Source: Ruficoccus sp. ZRK36
Lineage (GTDB): Bacteria; Verrucomicrobiota; Verrucomicrobiia; Opitutales; Cerasicoccaceae
Reading direction: 5' to 3'
NCBI RefSeq assembly: GCF_019603315.1
Contig: NZ_CP080649.1
Coordinates: 1,441,501-1,505,500, forward strand
DNA: 64,000 nucleotides
The translations under genes and the position numbers were made by a program. Under the pieces are notes generated by a model. That model did not search any database, was not told the origin of the DNA, and was given only the letters and a program-made list of their open reading frames with translations. Below are positions 46,475-55,671 of this stretch, in pieces (within the stretch, counting starts at the first letter, position 1; each line of letters opens with the position of its first letter).

Positions 46475-47776
46475 TCAATCCTGCTCTTCGCCCCAGTGCA
46501 GAGCACGAAAGTCTTTGGCGATCTGCTCGGCCTGCTGAAGTTGCTCGGGCAGGAGCTCGCCGCGTAATTCTTCGGCATTATTGCGGCCCCGTTTATCAAG
46601 TGTGTCTCCGGCTAGCAGGTAGTAGGCGTAGGCCTGTGTTTTATCGACTTCCGATCCCTCTCCCTCCCAGGCCATCCAGGCCAGGTAGTCTCCGGCGAAA
46701 CGGTTTTTGAGCTTCAAGGCGTGGAGGAAATGCTCAATGGCTTGGGGGTAATCTTTTTCGACGACCTCTCCGCGGTAGTAGAATAACCCCATCATATAAA
46801 TCGCATACTTGTTGTCCTCATCCTGATCGAGAGTCTTCCGGTACCAGAAAAGTGCGGCTTCCCGGTCCTTTTCTGTGCCGATGCCGTTATAGAGCTTGTG
46901 GCCGCTCTTGATCATGCCGTCGGTGATGCCACCTTCTGCGGATTTCAGGAAATGCTTGAACGACTCCTTCTCGGCGTACTCGCCATCTTCCCTGTCATAA
47001 TAATATCCGAGCAGATAGGCTGCGCTTGCGTTTCCGGTCTCCTCCAGCAGTTCGAGCGTGCGCAGGGCTTGCTCGATGGCGACGGGGTCGGTTTCATCGC
47101 TTTCAAAGATGGTCCATTTGGCTAAATCCTTGAGGTAGTCGCTGGAGAAGTAATCCCACTGGAGCAGGGCAAGGCGCTGGTAGTGGAGGGCGCGGTTGAT
47201 GTCAGCGGGGATTCCCATCTCGCCGTCGCGGTAGATATTGGCGAGATTACCTGAGGCCATGGAAAAGCCCATGTCAGAGGATTTCTGGTAATACTCGATG
47301 GCTCGCTCGATGTTGGGCTCGCGGCCCTGACCGGTGTTTTCCATGTAGCCCAGGTTGTTATAGGCGCGGAACGACCCGTTGGCACCGGCTACCTGGTACC
47401 AGTGGTAGGCTTTCTCAAAGTCCTGGTAGGTGTAGTGACCATACTGATACATGCGGGCCAGGTAAAACTGTGCCTCGGCGTGCCCGGCTTCAGCGGCTTG
47501 TCCAAAGCGCTCGAAGGCGTCTTTCCAGTCTTTGTTGTCTCCCCGCCCGTGTCGATAGAGTCGTGTCGCAGCCTGATAGTCCTGAGTGGCTTTAGCGTAT
47601 TCGAGGATGGAAACAGGCTGGAGGGTTAACTCTCCGTCCTGATCGTATAGATAGCGATCGACGGTGTAGTTGTTGCTGCCTGTTTTTTCGTCCGAAAAAG
47701 TTATATCGCTGTCGGCGCGAAGGATGGGGGCGTATGCCAGGCAGGCTACGATAAGGGGCAGGAGGAGGCGTTTCAT
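46475..47776 (-). CDS. Exported Sel1-repeat protein
   Basis: The 433-aa product has a signal peptide (MKRLLLPLIVACLAYAPILR, then ADS) and several Sel1-like repeats of the A-x4-G-x-A-x6-G type: GQAAEAGHAEAQFYLARMYQ, AIEYYQKSSDMGFSMASGNL, then EAALFWYRKTLDQDED and AIEHFLHALKLKN. Such repeats form alpha/alpha solenoids used for protein interactions in the periplasm. The ATG at 47774-47776 was chosen because the frame to 47821 lacks a signal peptide. Partner unknown; rsmD follows. Confidence 0.8.
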   Translation of the reverse strand: MKRLLLPLIVACLAYAPILRADSDITFSDEKTGSNNYTVDRYLYDQDGELTLQPVSILEYAKATQDYQAATRLYRHGRGDNKDWKDAFERFGQAAEAGHAEAQFYLARMYQYGHYTYQDFEKAYHWYQVAGANGSFRAYNNLGYMENTGQGREPNIERAIEYYQKSSDMGFSMASGNLANIYRDGEMGIPADINRALHYQRLALLQWDYFSSDYLKDLAKWTIFESDETDPVAIEQALRTLELLEETGNASAAYLLGYYYDREDGEYAEKESFKHFLKSAEGGITDGMIKSGHKLYNGIGTEKDREAALFWYRKTLDQDEDNKYAIYMMGLFYYRGEVVEKDYPQAIEHFLHALKLKNRFAGDYLAWMAWEGEGSEVDKTQAYAYYLLAGDTLDKRGRNNAEELRGELLPEQLQQAEQIAKDFRALHWGEEQD

Positions 47777-47977
47777 GGAATGGGGCGGAATGATGTTGGG
47801 CGTCTTGTGACAAGTTATCATGGAGTCCGAGGGCGCTGGCTGTCAATGGCCGGTACGTTAGGTTTGGGATAAGGGCGCTGCGGTACGGCGTGAGAGGGTA
47901 GATCGGCAGCAGTAGGGCCGCGCGTGTCGAAAATATAGCCTCGCCTTTGCCCGGGATGTGGGTGAAAGGGTAGGGGC

Positions 47978-49426
47978 TTGTTTTTAAGGATACATACAGC
48001 GCGTCGACTGCTCGTGTCATTGCTGACGCTGATCGGGACTTCCGCTCTGCTGGTGCATGAGGCGGCAGGAGAAAACCTGGCTCCCCTGTGGCGCGAGAGC
48101 CAGACGGCCGACGATGGACGACGTGTGCAGATGCTGGGGCCGATCTTCGAGAGCCAGCAGCACGGAGACCGCCTCTGGGAGGCGTTTCGGCCGTTCACCA
48201 TCAAGTTTACGGATACCGAGACGCAGACCGTCGACTCGTACTTCCTGCCTCCGGTCTTCCTCTGGCATGACACCCCGCGCTCGACCACGTGGCGGCTCTT
48301 CGGGTTGATCTCCGGCACGGAGGAGCGACGCGACGGCGAGCTGGAGGAGACGACCTTTTCGGTGTTTCCGCTGGTTTTTCGGGACCGTGACACCGTTAAC
48401 CCGGACGACGACGCTTTCGCGGTTTTCCCCCTCTACGGTACGATCAACAGCAGCTTGGTCTTCGGGGATGTGTCCTTTGTGCTTTTCCCTTTCTATGTGA
48501 ATATGCACCGGCCCGAGGGTGAACGCTATGGCGCGCCCTGGCCCTTTGTGCAGTGGCAGGAGGGGCCGAATGCCGAGGGCGGCGCTTTCTGGCCGCTGGG
48601 CGGGCACTTCTCGGCCGAGGGCAAGTATGACCACCAGTATTATTTCTGGCCGTTCATTTACCGTTCGGTGGATCAGATGGACCAGCCCGTGCCGCGTGTG
48701 CGTGAGGGATTTCTGCCCTTTTACGCGATCGAGCGTTCCAGCAAGGTTGAGGATGTATCCATCGGCTGGCCCTTTGGGGGATGGCGCGAGGAGTACGATA
48801 CCGGCTATCGGGAGACGCGGTATTTCTGGCCGCTGTGGATGCAGGGCTATGGCCCGGACGAATCCACCGAGCGTTGGCTGCCCTTTTACATGGATGACCA
48901 GACCGATGACCGCCGGAGCCGCTGGTTTATGTGGCCGCTGGTGGCCCTCTCAGAGGGGCATGACGATGCGTATGCCTTTGAGCGGACGCAGTTTCTGTAC
49001 ATCCTCTACTGGCACAAGGAGGTGCGCAGCCTGGCCGACCCGGAAGCCCCGCCCTCGACCTTGACTCACCTCTGGCCCTTCTACTCCGAGTACGACGACG
49101 GCCATGGGCGTACCCAGGCCCAGCTTTTCAGCCCCTTTGCGGTCTTTTTCCCGAACAGTGAGCCGGTGAAAAAGCTCTACACGCCGATGTTTGCGTTTTT
49201 CCGGATGGAGCGTGATGCCAATACCGGCGTGACCGAGCAGGGGGTGCTCTGGGATTTTGTGCACGAGACGAAGACCGAAGACAGCACGCACTTCACCGTG
49301 GGCCCGCTGCTGGAGCACGATGTCGGGCCCGGTCGTGCGAAGTTTGAACTGCTCAGTGGCCTGCTGGGAGTGGAGAAGAAAGACGGCGATTATGCTTTCC
49401 GCTTCCTGTGGTTCACGATTGAATAA
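47978..49426 (+). CDS. Exported beta-repeat protein upstream of the mla operon
   Basis: The 482-aa product starts with TTG behind AAAGGG (a good Shine-Dalgarno) and has a signal peptide (RRLLVSLLTLIGTSALLVHE, then AAG). The mature part is made of recurring segments ending in an aromatic-Pro-Leu/Phe motif: FSVFPLVF, FAVFPLYG, FVLFPFYV, GAFWPLGG, YYFWPFIY, YFWPLWM, RWFMWPLVA, HLWPFYSEY. The regular F/W-P-hydrophobic spacing suggests a repetitive beta structure, possibly outer-membrane associated. I know no named family. The Mla lipid transport genes follow 157 bp downstream in the same direction, so an envelope role is plausible but inferred. Confidence 0.7.
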   Translation: MFLRIHTARRLLVSLLTLIGTSALLVHEAAGENLAPLWRESQTADDGRRVQMLGPIFESQQHGDRLWEAFRPFTIKFTDTETQTVDSYFLPPVFLWHDTPRSTTWRLFGLISGTEERRDGELEETTFSVFPLVFRDRDTVNPDDDAFAVFPLYGTINSSLVFGDVSFVLFPFYVNMHRPEGERYGAPWPFVQWQEGPNAEGGAFWPLGGHFSAEGKYDHQYYFWPFIYRSVDQMDQPVPRVREGFLPFYAIERSSKVEDVSIGWPFGGWREEYDTGYRETRYFWPLWMQGYGPDESTERWLPFYMDDQTDDRRSRWFMWPLVALSEGHDDAYAFERTQFLYILYWHKEVRSLADPEAPPSTLTHLWPFYSEYDDGHGRTQAQLFSPFAVFFPNSEPVKKLYTPMFAFFRMERDANTGVTEQGVLWDFVHETKTEDSTHFTVGPLLEHDVGPGRAKFELLSGLLGVEKKDGDYAFRFLWFTIE

Positions 49427-49582
49427 AACCGTGTAAAATCAGCTCTCACCCTAGTAAAAGACGGTAAATAATGCTTTTTTCCAGTCGATAGGAACCCGTG
49501 TCACGCCTCACCCGATGATTCAACGTTTACCCATGAAACCCGCCCTCTTTTCGCTCCCGGGCACCTGCTGCCTCGGTTGATT

Positions 49583-50338
49583 ATGCAGTCTATCCGTAAT
49601 TTTCTGGATTATGTCGGCGAGTGCGTGCTGGTGTTCCTGCGTTCGCTCTACTACCTGCCGACAGTGCCGCGGCAGTTCGACCGGGTTGTCTTTCATTGCT
49701 ACCATATCGGTTATCGGACGATGCCGATGGTGCTGATCATGACGTTTTTCCTCGGCGCGGTGCTGGCGCTCCAGACCGGCTACAGCCTGCAGGATATTCC
49801 GGGGATGAACGTTTACCAGGGGTCGATCTCGGGGCAGGGGATGTCTCGCGAGCTGGCCCCGCTGATCACGGCGTTGCTTCTGGCCGGGCGTGTCGGCTCC
49901 TCGACCACGGCGGAGATTGCCTCCATGAAGGTTTACCACGAGGTGGACGCGCTGCGTACGATGAATATCCCGCCCGAGCGCCTGCTGGTGATGCCGCGTC
50001 TGGTAGCGATCATCGTGATGATGCCGCTCATGGTCGGCTTCGGGATTTTCGTCGGCTGGTACGGGGGCGCACTGGCCGCGAGTAAGGTGCCCTTTATCAA
50101 CCTGAGCACGGAGATGTACTGGGCGAACCTGAAGGACGTAGTCAGCTTTCAGGACATTATCGACGGCCAGATCAAGGGCATGGTCTTTGGGGTGGCCGTC
50201 ATCCTCGTCGCCTGCACACGTGGTCTGCGGACCAGGGGCGGGCCGCGTGAGATCGGTATGTCCGTGACCTCGGCGGTGGTTGCCTCGATGGTGATCATCC
50301 TGCTGCTGGACTTTATTTTAACCCTCCTGCTGATGTAA
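49583..50338 (+). CDS. mlaE: MlaE-type ABC transporter permease
   Basis: The 251-aa inner-membrane permease would move phospholipids between inner and outer membrane together with MlaF and MlaD. It has five or so hydrophobic helices and the family segments VLIMTFFLGAVLALQTGYSL, ELAPLITALLLAGRVGSSTT, AEIASMKVYHEVDALRTM and GLRTRGGPREIG. The frame could begin two codons earlier at a TTG (49577). It is followed 1 bp later by the ATPase gene, and the MCE protein completes the operon. Confidence 0.93.
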   Translation: MQSIRNFLDYVGECVLVFLRSLYYLPTVPRQFDRVVFHCYHIGYRTMPMVLIMTFFLGAVLALQTGYSLQDIPGMNVYQGSISGQGMSRELAPLITALLLAGRVGSSTTAEIASMKVYHEVDALRTMNIPPERLLVMPRLVAIIVMMPLMVGFGIFVGWYGGALAASKVPFINLSTEMYWANLKDVVSFQDIIDGQIKGMVFGVAVILVACTRGLRTRGGPREIGMSVTSAVVASMVIILLLDFILTLLLM

Positions 50339-50339
50339 G

Positions 50340-51155
50340 ATGAGCCGCAAGAAACACAACTATCTGGCAGAGGGCGAACGCCGCGCGGTCGGCGTGAATA
50401 TCCAGCACGTCAACAAACGCTTTCACGACCAGGTCGTGCTCAAGGACGTGCACTTCAACATCGAGCCGGGCGAGACCTTTGTCCTCATGGGGCCCAGTGG
50501 TGCCGGTAAGAGCACGCTGATGCGCGCTATCGTGAACCTCGAAGGCGTGGACTCCGGCGATATCCTGATCAATGGCGAGTCGGCCTTTCGGCAGCAGACG
50601 CATGTGCGAATGCACACCGCGATCGTTTTCCAGGCGGGGGGGCTTTTTAACTCCCTCACCGTCTACGACAACCTCGCCTTTTACCCGCGTGAGCACCGTC
50701 TCTACGACCGTAAGACGCTCCAGGACAAGGTCCACTACACCCTGCAGATCCTTAATCTCGAAGGCTGCGCGGACAAGTACCCTTCCGAGCTCTCCGGCGG
50801 CATGCGCAAGCGCGTGGCCATCGCCCGCTCACTCCTGATCGAGCCGCGCCTGCTGCTCTACGATGAGCCCACCTCGGAGCTCGATCCACTCTCGGCTGCG
50901 AACATCGCGGAGGTCATCGGCACGCTCAGGGAGGAGTTTGACCTGACGAGCATCATTGTCTCCCACGACCGCGATCTGGCCATGAATATCGGTGAACGCG
51001 TCGCCCTGATGGAAAGAGGCCGTGTCGTGACGATTGACACGCCCGAGGGGCTCTGTGCCTCCACCGACCCGATCGTATGCGAATTTCTCCAACCCAGTAT
51101 CAACTGCCAGAAGCCGCGCTTCCGGCAGGCCGCCGGTTCCCCGACCCCGTATTAA
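50340..51155 (+). CDS. mlaF: MlaF-type ABC transporter ATPase
   Basis: The 271-aa ATPase drives the Mla transporter. It has Walker A GPSGAGKST, Q-loop FQAGGLFNSLT, signature LSGGMRKRVAIARSL, Walker B LLLYDEPTSELDP and H-loop IIVSHD. The GGLFNSLTVYDNLAF stretch is typical of MlaF/Ttg2A. Its ATG lies 1 bp after the permease stop. Confidence 0.95.
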   Translation: MSRKKHNYLAEGERRAVGVNIQHVNKRFHDQVVLKDVHFNIEPGETFVLMGPSGAGKSTLMRAIVNLEGVDSGDILINGESAFRQQTHVRMHTAIVFQAGGLFNSLTVYDNLAFYPREHRLYDRKTLQDKVHYTLQILNLEGCADKYPSELSGGMRKRVAIARSLLIEPRLLLYDEPTSELDPLSAANIAEVIGTLREEFDLTSIIVSHDRDLAMNIGERVALMERGRVVTIDTPEGLCASTDPIVCEFLQPSINCQKPRFRQAAGSPTPY

Positions 51156-51217
51156 CTCATTTCGCCGCTCTCTCTACAGCCTTGAGCCACTCTCAATAAC
51201 CTTTTATACCAGCTATT

Positions 51218-52195
51218 ATGAACCAAAGCTCGCAATCCATCCGCGTAGGCCTGTTTTTCCTCCTCGGCGTCGGCATGCTGTGGCTCATGTATAAGACCCT
51301 TTCGAATCCAGCTGTACGCACGGACGACAGCTTTCGCATCGTCGCAGCCTTTAACGATCTGCGTGAGCTGAAAGTCTCGGACGAGGTCCGCATGTCCGGT
51401 GTCCGCGTGGGCAGCGTGCTGGAGACAGACCTGATCGACGGTAAGGCTGTGGCCGTGCTGGCCATCCGCTCAAAGTACCCCATCCCGGATAACTCCCGCG
51501 CCACCATCCAGGCTGCGGGGATCATTGGTACGAACTACGTCAGCATCACCTATGGCGATTCCTCGGCGATGCTGGAGACGGGGAGCGATATTGAGACGTT
51601 TGAAACACCGGGCTTTGCCCAGGTGGTCTCCGAGATCGGTAAGCTTGGGGAGCAGATGGATCAGGCCTTCAGCCAGCTCCATGAGTCGCTGAGCGTTTTC
51701 GCCGGGGACAACGGAGAGGACTCGCTCTTCGCGAACCTCAACCACCTGCTCTCTGAGAACAAGGACCGCCTCAGCAAGACCATGGCAAACATGGAGCAGA
51801 TCAGCGGCGACCTGGCCAACTACCGTGGCTCGCTCGGTAAGCTTATCGAGGACGAGGAGGCCTACGACCGCCTCATCACCATGACGGAGAATCTCAATGC
51901 GGCCACCGAGCAGGCCAACGCCTTCCTGCTCCAGCTCCAGGCCACCGACACGGCACTGGGGGCGATGGTCTACGACGAGACGCTCGGGGCCAAGGTCCGC
52001 ACCTCTTTTGACAATATCGAGGAGTTCACCATCAAGCTGAACTCCCCCAGTAATACGCTCGGCCGCATCCTCGCCAATGACGAGCTCTACCTGCAAACGC
52101 AGGAGACGCTCAAGGAGGTGGATGACGCCGTCGAGCAGTTCAGCGGGGGTAGTGTTGGCTCCGCCGCTGGCGCACTTTCTAATGGCTTATTCTAA
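51218..52195 (+). CDS. mlaD: MlaD-type MCE-domain protein
   Basis: The 325-aa protein is anchored by one N-terminal helix (VGLFFLLGVGMLWLMYK) followed by an MCE domain (about 40-120: DDSFRIVAAFNDLRELKVSD, then VRMSGVRVGSVLETDL, then GIIGTNYVSI). A long alpha-helical tail (about 150-325) is richer than in E. coli MlaD (183 aa) and could bridge part of the periplasm as in longer MCE proteins. In the Mla complex this protein forms the ring that passes lipids. It closes the operon and is followed by an AT-rich hairpin. Confidence 0.93.
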   Translation: MNQSSQSIRVGLFFLLGVGMLWLMYKTLSNPAVRTDDSFRIVAAFNDLRELKVSDEVRMSGVRVGSVLETDLIDGKAVAVLAIRSKYPIPDNSRATIQAAGIIGTNYVSITYGDSSAMLETGSDIETFETPGFAQVVSEIGKLGEQMDQAFSQLHESLSVFAGDNGEDSLFANLNHLLSENKDRLSKTMANMEQISGDLANYRGSLGKLIEDEEAYDRLITMTENLNAATEQANAFLLQLQATDTALGAMVYDETLGAKVRTSFDNIEEFTIKLNSPSNTLGRILANDELYLQTQETLKEVDDAVEQFSGGSVGSAAGALSNGLF

Positions 52196-52213
52196 TGACT
52201 GATAGGGGGTTAC

Positions 52214-52254
52214 GATTTTCTTATAAAAAAGTTCGTTTTTTTTGAACGAAAATC
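52214..52254 (+). terminator. AT-rich hairpin after the mla operon
   Basis: GATTTTC / GAAAATC arms surround an inner GTTC / GAAC pair with a T-rich loop, 19 bp after the mlaD stop. It may terminate or slow transcription, but it lacks a T-run after the stem. Confidence 0.4.
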
Positions 52255-52276
52255 TCCCCAACCCCGTCTTACTTAT

Positions 52277-52380
52277 TGCAACCCCTCAAGATTTGAAGTT
52301 GCAGCGTATAGTTTCAGTCTAGTTTGTAGTTTGCATTTAGGTTAAAGAGACACCGTCCGGCTGGGCGGTGTTTCTTTTTT
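52277..52380 (+). ncRNA. Candidate small RNA ending in a terminator
   Basis: Between mlaD and rsmE a first hairpin (TGCAAC..TCAA / TTGA..GTTGCA at about 52277-52306) is followed by a 40-nt single-stranded stretch and a strong terminator (52351-52380). Two spaced hairpins with no open frame suit a small RNA, but no promoter is convincing and the terminator could equally serve mla readthrough. Confidence 0.3.
52351..52380 (+). terminator. Rho-independent terminator before rsmE
   Basis: CACCG.CC / GG.CGGTG stem followed by TTTCTTTTTT. Confidence 0.8.
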
Positions 52381-52441
52381 ATAAAATTCCGGTTTGAGCC
52401 GAGGTTTGCCAAGGCCGGAAGGAGCCGTTTAGCTACGGGAT

Positions 52442-53179
52442 ATGAGCGGATTTCGTGTCTATTTACCCGAGGGAGCTCCGGATCAGGGGGCGGTCGATCT
52501 GCCTGCCTCCGAGGCGCATCATCTGGTGCGTGTGCTGCGGGCTCGGGTAGGGGACGCCGTCACGCTTTTTGACGGAATGGGGACGGCCTGGCAGGCCAGT
52601 CTGTCCGCCGTGGAATCCCGTCGCGCCACTGCGCAAGTCCATGCCCGCGAGGATGTTCCCATGCCCGCGCGGACATTGGTTCTGACCCTGGCTCTGGTCA
52701 AGGGGAAGGCCTTTGATGAGATTGTCCGGCAGGCGACGCAGCTGGGGGTGTCAGCCATTCGCCCTGTGGCCACCGAGCACTGCGAGGTGAAGCTCAAAGG
52801 TGGGCGGGTGGAGTCCAAGCTCGAGCACTGGCGGGCTGTGGCAGTGGAAGCCTGCAAGCAGTCGGGTAACCTGCGGCTGCCAGAGCTGGCTGAGCCGGTG
52901 TCGCTGTCGGAGGCTGTTAACTTACCCGCGGGGACGCGGCTGGTGGCTTCGCTGGAAGAGGGGACCGTTCCCCTCGCTCAAGCCTTAAGGAATGCCGGGG
53001 AAGTGTCCGGGCCGTGGGAGATTGCCATCGGCCCGGAGGGAGATTTTTCGCCCGGCGAGTATACCCTTTTACGGGAGGCAGGCTATCGGCCTGTCTCGCT
53101 CGCTCGACATGTCCTCAGGGCCGAGACTGCCGCCCTCTACGCTCTGAGTGTGATGGACGCGGCTGCGGATTGCGCCTGA
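52442..53179 (+). CDS. rsmE: 16S rRNA (uracil(1498)-N3)-methyltransferase RsmE
   Basis: It methylates N3 of U1498 in 16S rRNA. The 245-aa sequence is canonical: EAHHLVRVLRARVGDAVTLF, ALVKGKAFDEIVRQATQLGV, RWRAVAVEACKQSGNLRLPE (with W preceded by H), WEIAIGPEGDFSPGEY and SLARHVLRAETAALYALSV for the SPOUT knot. It coexists with a divergent paralogue at 44782-45570. It is transcribed alone between two terminators. Confidence 0.95.
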   Translation: MSGFRVYLPEGAPDQGAVDLPASEAHHLVRVLRARVGDAVTLFDGMGTAWQASLSAVESRRATAQVHAREDVPMPARTLVLTLALVKGKAFDEIVRQATQLGVSAIRPVATEHCEVKLKGGRVESKLEHWRAVAVEACKQSGNLRLPELAEPVSLSEAVNLPAGTRLVASLEEGTVPLAQALRNAGEVSGPWEIAIGPEGDFSPGEYTLLREAGYRPVSLARHVLRAETAALYALSVMDAAADCA

Positions 53180-53227
53180 GGCGGATTTCTCTCATTTCGT
53201 GGCTGCTTCTCGGTCTGCCCATGGCAC

Positions 53228-53252
53228 AAAAAAGCCGGGCATGATGCCCGGC
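53228..53252 (-). terminator. Rho-independent terminator of the esterase gene
   Basis: On the minus strand GCCGGGC / GCCCGGC is followed by six Ts, 29 bp after the stop codon of the esterase. Confidence 0.8.
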
Positions 53253-53281
53253 CTTGGAAAGGGTGTGTATGTGCGTGCCGA

Positions 53282-54817
53282 CTACTTTTGGCTGGTGATC
53301 TTCCAGTCGTCAGTCCGGAAGGGTGTCAGCGGCAGGCCGTTGCGGTCTTGCACATTGCAGACTGGGTTGTTGGCCCAGGCATAGCGTACGGCGACGGGGT
53401 TGGGGACGTCTTTGCTCCAGACCTCGATGGTGTCCTTGCCGGTGATCTTGGCATCGGCCCAGACGAACTTCTGGTCCTCGCCGGCGATAGCGAACCCGAT
53501 CGGCTCGTTCACGTCGAAGGTGTATAGCCCCTGGTCGATGTTGTCGAAGGTGAGGACGACCTTGTTGCCCTTGACCTCCATGGAATCATAGAGCGGGCTC
53601 TCGGCTGCGAAGTCATACCCGTAATCCTTGGTCAGTGCGAGCAGCGCAAGGCGGTTGGCGACGACCTGCTTGTTACGCGGGTGGATGTCGCGCCCTTCGC
53701 CGACGTCAACGATGACAGCCTGCCCGGTGTTGGGGAGGGAGAGGGTAAGGGTTTGGGCTTCGCGCAGTTCAGCCCAGCCGCTGCTACCGGGTTCGTCGGA
53801 CTCGTCTTTGTAGTCAGCGAGCTGCACCCAGTAGAAGGGGAAGTCCCCCTGGCCCCAGGCATCGCGCCAGGTCTCAATCATGAGCGGGAATGAAGTGCGA
53901 TACTGGTAGCCGCGGCTGCCATTGGTTTCCCCTTGGTACCAGATGACGCCGCGAATCCCGTAGCCGAGGATGGGGGCGATACGGCCGTTGTAGAGGTTGG
54001 CTGGGCGGTGCTGGTTGTAGCGAGGGTCACTCGGCTTGCGGGGAGCACGGCCCTTGGAGCCATTGGCCTTCCATTCAGCGGTTTCGTCTTCCCACTTGGC
54101 GAGATCCTGCTTGCGGTTTTCGTCGGTGTAGTTCGCGACCTTCTCGTCGTAATTCTTCAGGAACTGGGTGTGGAACTCGTCCACATCGAATTTCTCACGC
54201 GGGAGCCAGGCTTCCAGAGCGGAGCCGCCCCAGGCATTGTCGATCAGTCCGACCGGCACGTGCAGGGTGTTGTAGAGGCGCTTGCCGAACAGATAGCCCA
54301 CCGCCGAGAAAGACTTCACGCTCTCGGGGGTGCAGACCTGCCATTCGTTGTTAAAGGTAAACTGCGGCTTCTGTGTGGCCGGGCTGTTTACGGTCATCAG
54401 GCGAATCTGCGGGTAGTTGGCGGAGGCGAGCTCCAGCTCGGCGAAGTCGGTGCGCTCGAGCGGCCACTGCATGTTTGACTGGCCGGAGCAGACCCAGACT
54501 TCACCGCTGAGTACGTCGGTGAAGGTGAGGGTGTTGTTGCCCTTGATGGTCAGCTCGTAGGGGCCGCCGGTGGGCAGTGCGTCGATCTTCACCATCCAGT
54601 CGCCGTCTGCGTCGGCCTCGGTGGTCTTTGTCTGACCGTTAATGGAAACGGCGATTTTCTCACCGGGATCGGCTTTACCCCAGACAGGGTTGGCCTGCTC
54701 GCGCTGGAAGACCATATGGTCGCCGAACATCGCGGAGACGCTGACATCGGCCTGGGCACTGAGTGTACCAGCGGCGAGCGTTAGTAAAAGGAGGGTACGG
54801 GTTTTTAAGCAGGACAT
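53282..54817 (-). CDS. Sialate O-acetylesterase-like SGNH esterase
   Basis: The 511-aa exported protein has a signal peptide (LKTRTLLLLTLAAGTLSAQA) and matches the sialate O-acetylesterase family (SASA/DUF303, CE6-like). The nucleophile is in VCSGQSNMQWPL, GLIDNAWGGSALEAWLP supplies the Gly/Asn block, VIWYQGETNGSRGYQYRTSF is the hallmark with E-T-N, and a late DIHPRNKQVVANRLAL carries the catalytic D-x-H-P. It removes acetyl groups from sialic acids or acetylated plant polymers. The ATG at 54817 was chosen because the extension to 54871 precedes the signal peptide. Confidence 0.92.
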   Translation of the reverse strand: MSCLKTRTLLLLTLAAGTLSAQADVSVSAMFGDHMVFQREQANPVWGKADPGEKIAVSINGQTKTTEADADGDWMVKIDALPTGGPYELTIKGNNTLTFTDVLSGEVWVCSGQSNMQWPLERTDFAELELASANYPQIRLMTVNSPATQKPQFTFNNEWQVCTPESVKSFSAVGYLFGKRLYNTLHVPVGLIDNAWGGSALEAWLPREKFDVDEFHTQFLKNYDEKVANYTDENRKQDLAKWEDETAEWKANGSKGRAPRKPSDPRYNQHRPANLYNGRIAPILGYGIRGVIWYQGETNGSRGYQYRTSFPLMIETWRDAWGQGDFPFYWVQLADYKDESDEPGSSGWAELREAQTLTLSLPNTGQAVIVDVGEGRDIHPRNKQVVANRLALLALTKDYGYDFAAESPLYDSMEVKGNKVVLTFDNIDQGLYTFDVNEPIGFAIAGEDQKFVWADAKITGKDTIEVWSKDVPNPVAVRYAWANNPVCNVQDRNGLPLTPFRTDDWKITSQK

Positions 54818-54995
54818 AAGACCTGATTTTCTCAAGTCCTGCCGCAGGCGTAAATCCTTAAAATAACACAAGCGGTTATTCCTCGGCCTTGCCTGGTACC
54901 GCTACGTCCTCTGTCCGGTGCGCGGCCGGTTGTGCTAACCGACCGCGGCATCCGGCAAAGCGTGCGTAGTGCTTAACTGCCTGAACGGCTTCCGG

Positions 54996-55610
54996 TCAGA
55001 GAGAGGGCGAGCTTTGGCCCCAACTCGTTCCGAATACCCACTCCTCAAGCGGCTTGCGCTCGCGGGGGCCCTGATCGCGCTCGGCGAGTTCCGGGTCGCC
55101 ATTCTCGGGCTTGTCGGCATAGCCAAGAGCGATGGCCGTGTGCGGCTCATAGTCTTCCGGCACTTCGTAACGGGTGCGGATGGCATCGGCGTCAATGCCG
55201 GCCATCATGTGCACGTGCAGCCCCAGTGACTGGGCCTGCAGCGTGAAATTGGCGCCAGCGAGCCCGAGATCGTGGAAATAAGTCGGGTTGGGCGAACCGT
55301 TATACGTAAATGTCTTCTTCGCGCAGGCGAGGATCAGGACACCGGCATTCTTTGCCCAGGCCTGGTTGGCCTCGACCAGGCAGGAGAGAGCCTTCTTCCA
55401 GGCTTCGGTATCGCCACGATCCGCGACAATGTAGCGCCAAGGCTGCTCGTTGAAGCCGGAAGCAGCCCAGCGGGCAGCCTCAAGGCAGGAGAGTAGCTTG
55501 TCCTTTTCAACGGGGTCTCCGCTGAAAATATACGGGCTATAGCGTTCCTTGACGACATCGAGGACCGGGTGGCCAGGATTTGCCGTACGTTCAGGATTCA
55601 CAGTGTTCAT
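54996..55610 (-). CDS. Nitroreductase family protein
   Basis: The 204-aa flavoprotein would reduce nitro groups or quinones with NAD(P)H. Family segments are RYSPYIFSGDPVEKD, EAARWAASGFNEQPWRYIVA (FMN-binding), AGVLILACAKK, the helix HDLGLAGANFTLQAQSLGLH and the late IALGYADKPENGD. The usual start RRSxRxF is altered to ERYSPYIFSGD. Physiological substrate unknown. It follows the HAD gene by 61 bp in the same direction. Confidence 0.9.
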   Translation of the reverse strand: MNTVNPERTANPGHPVLDVVKERYSPYIFSGDPVEKDKLLSCLEAARWAASGFNEQPWRYIVADRGDTEAWKKALSCLVEANQAWAKNAGVLILACAKKTFTYNGSPNPTYFHDLGLAGANFTLQAQSLGLHVHMMAGIDADAIRTRYEVPEDYEPHTAIALGYADKPENGDPELAERDQGPRERKPLEEWVFGTSWGQSSPSL

Positions 55611-55671
55611 CCTGAAAATTTATCCCTCCCGCCGCCGGAGTAAAGCGGGGGGCGCAGTTTTTTACCGGGTG

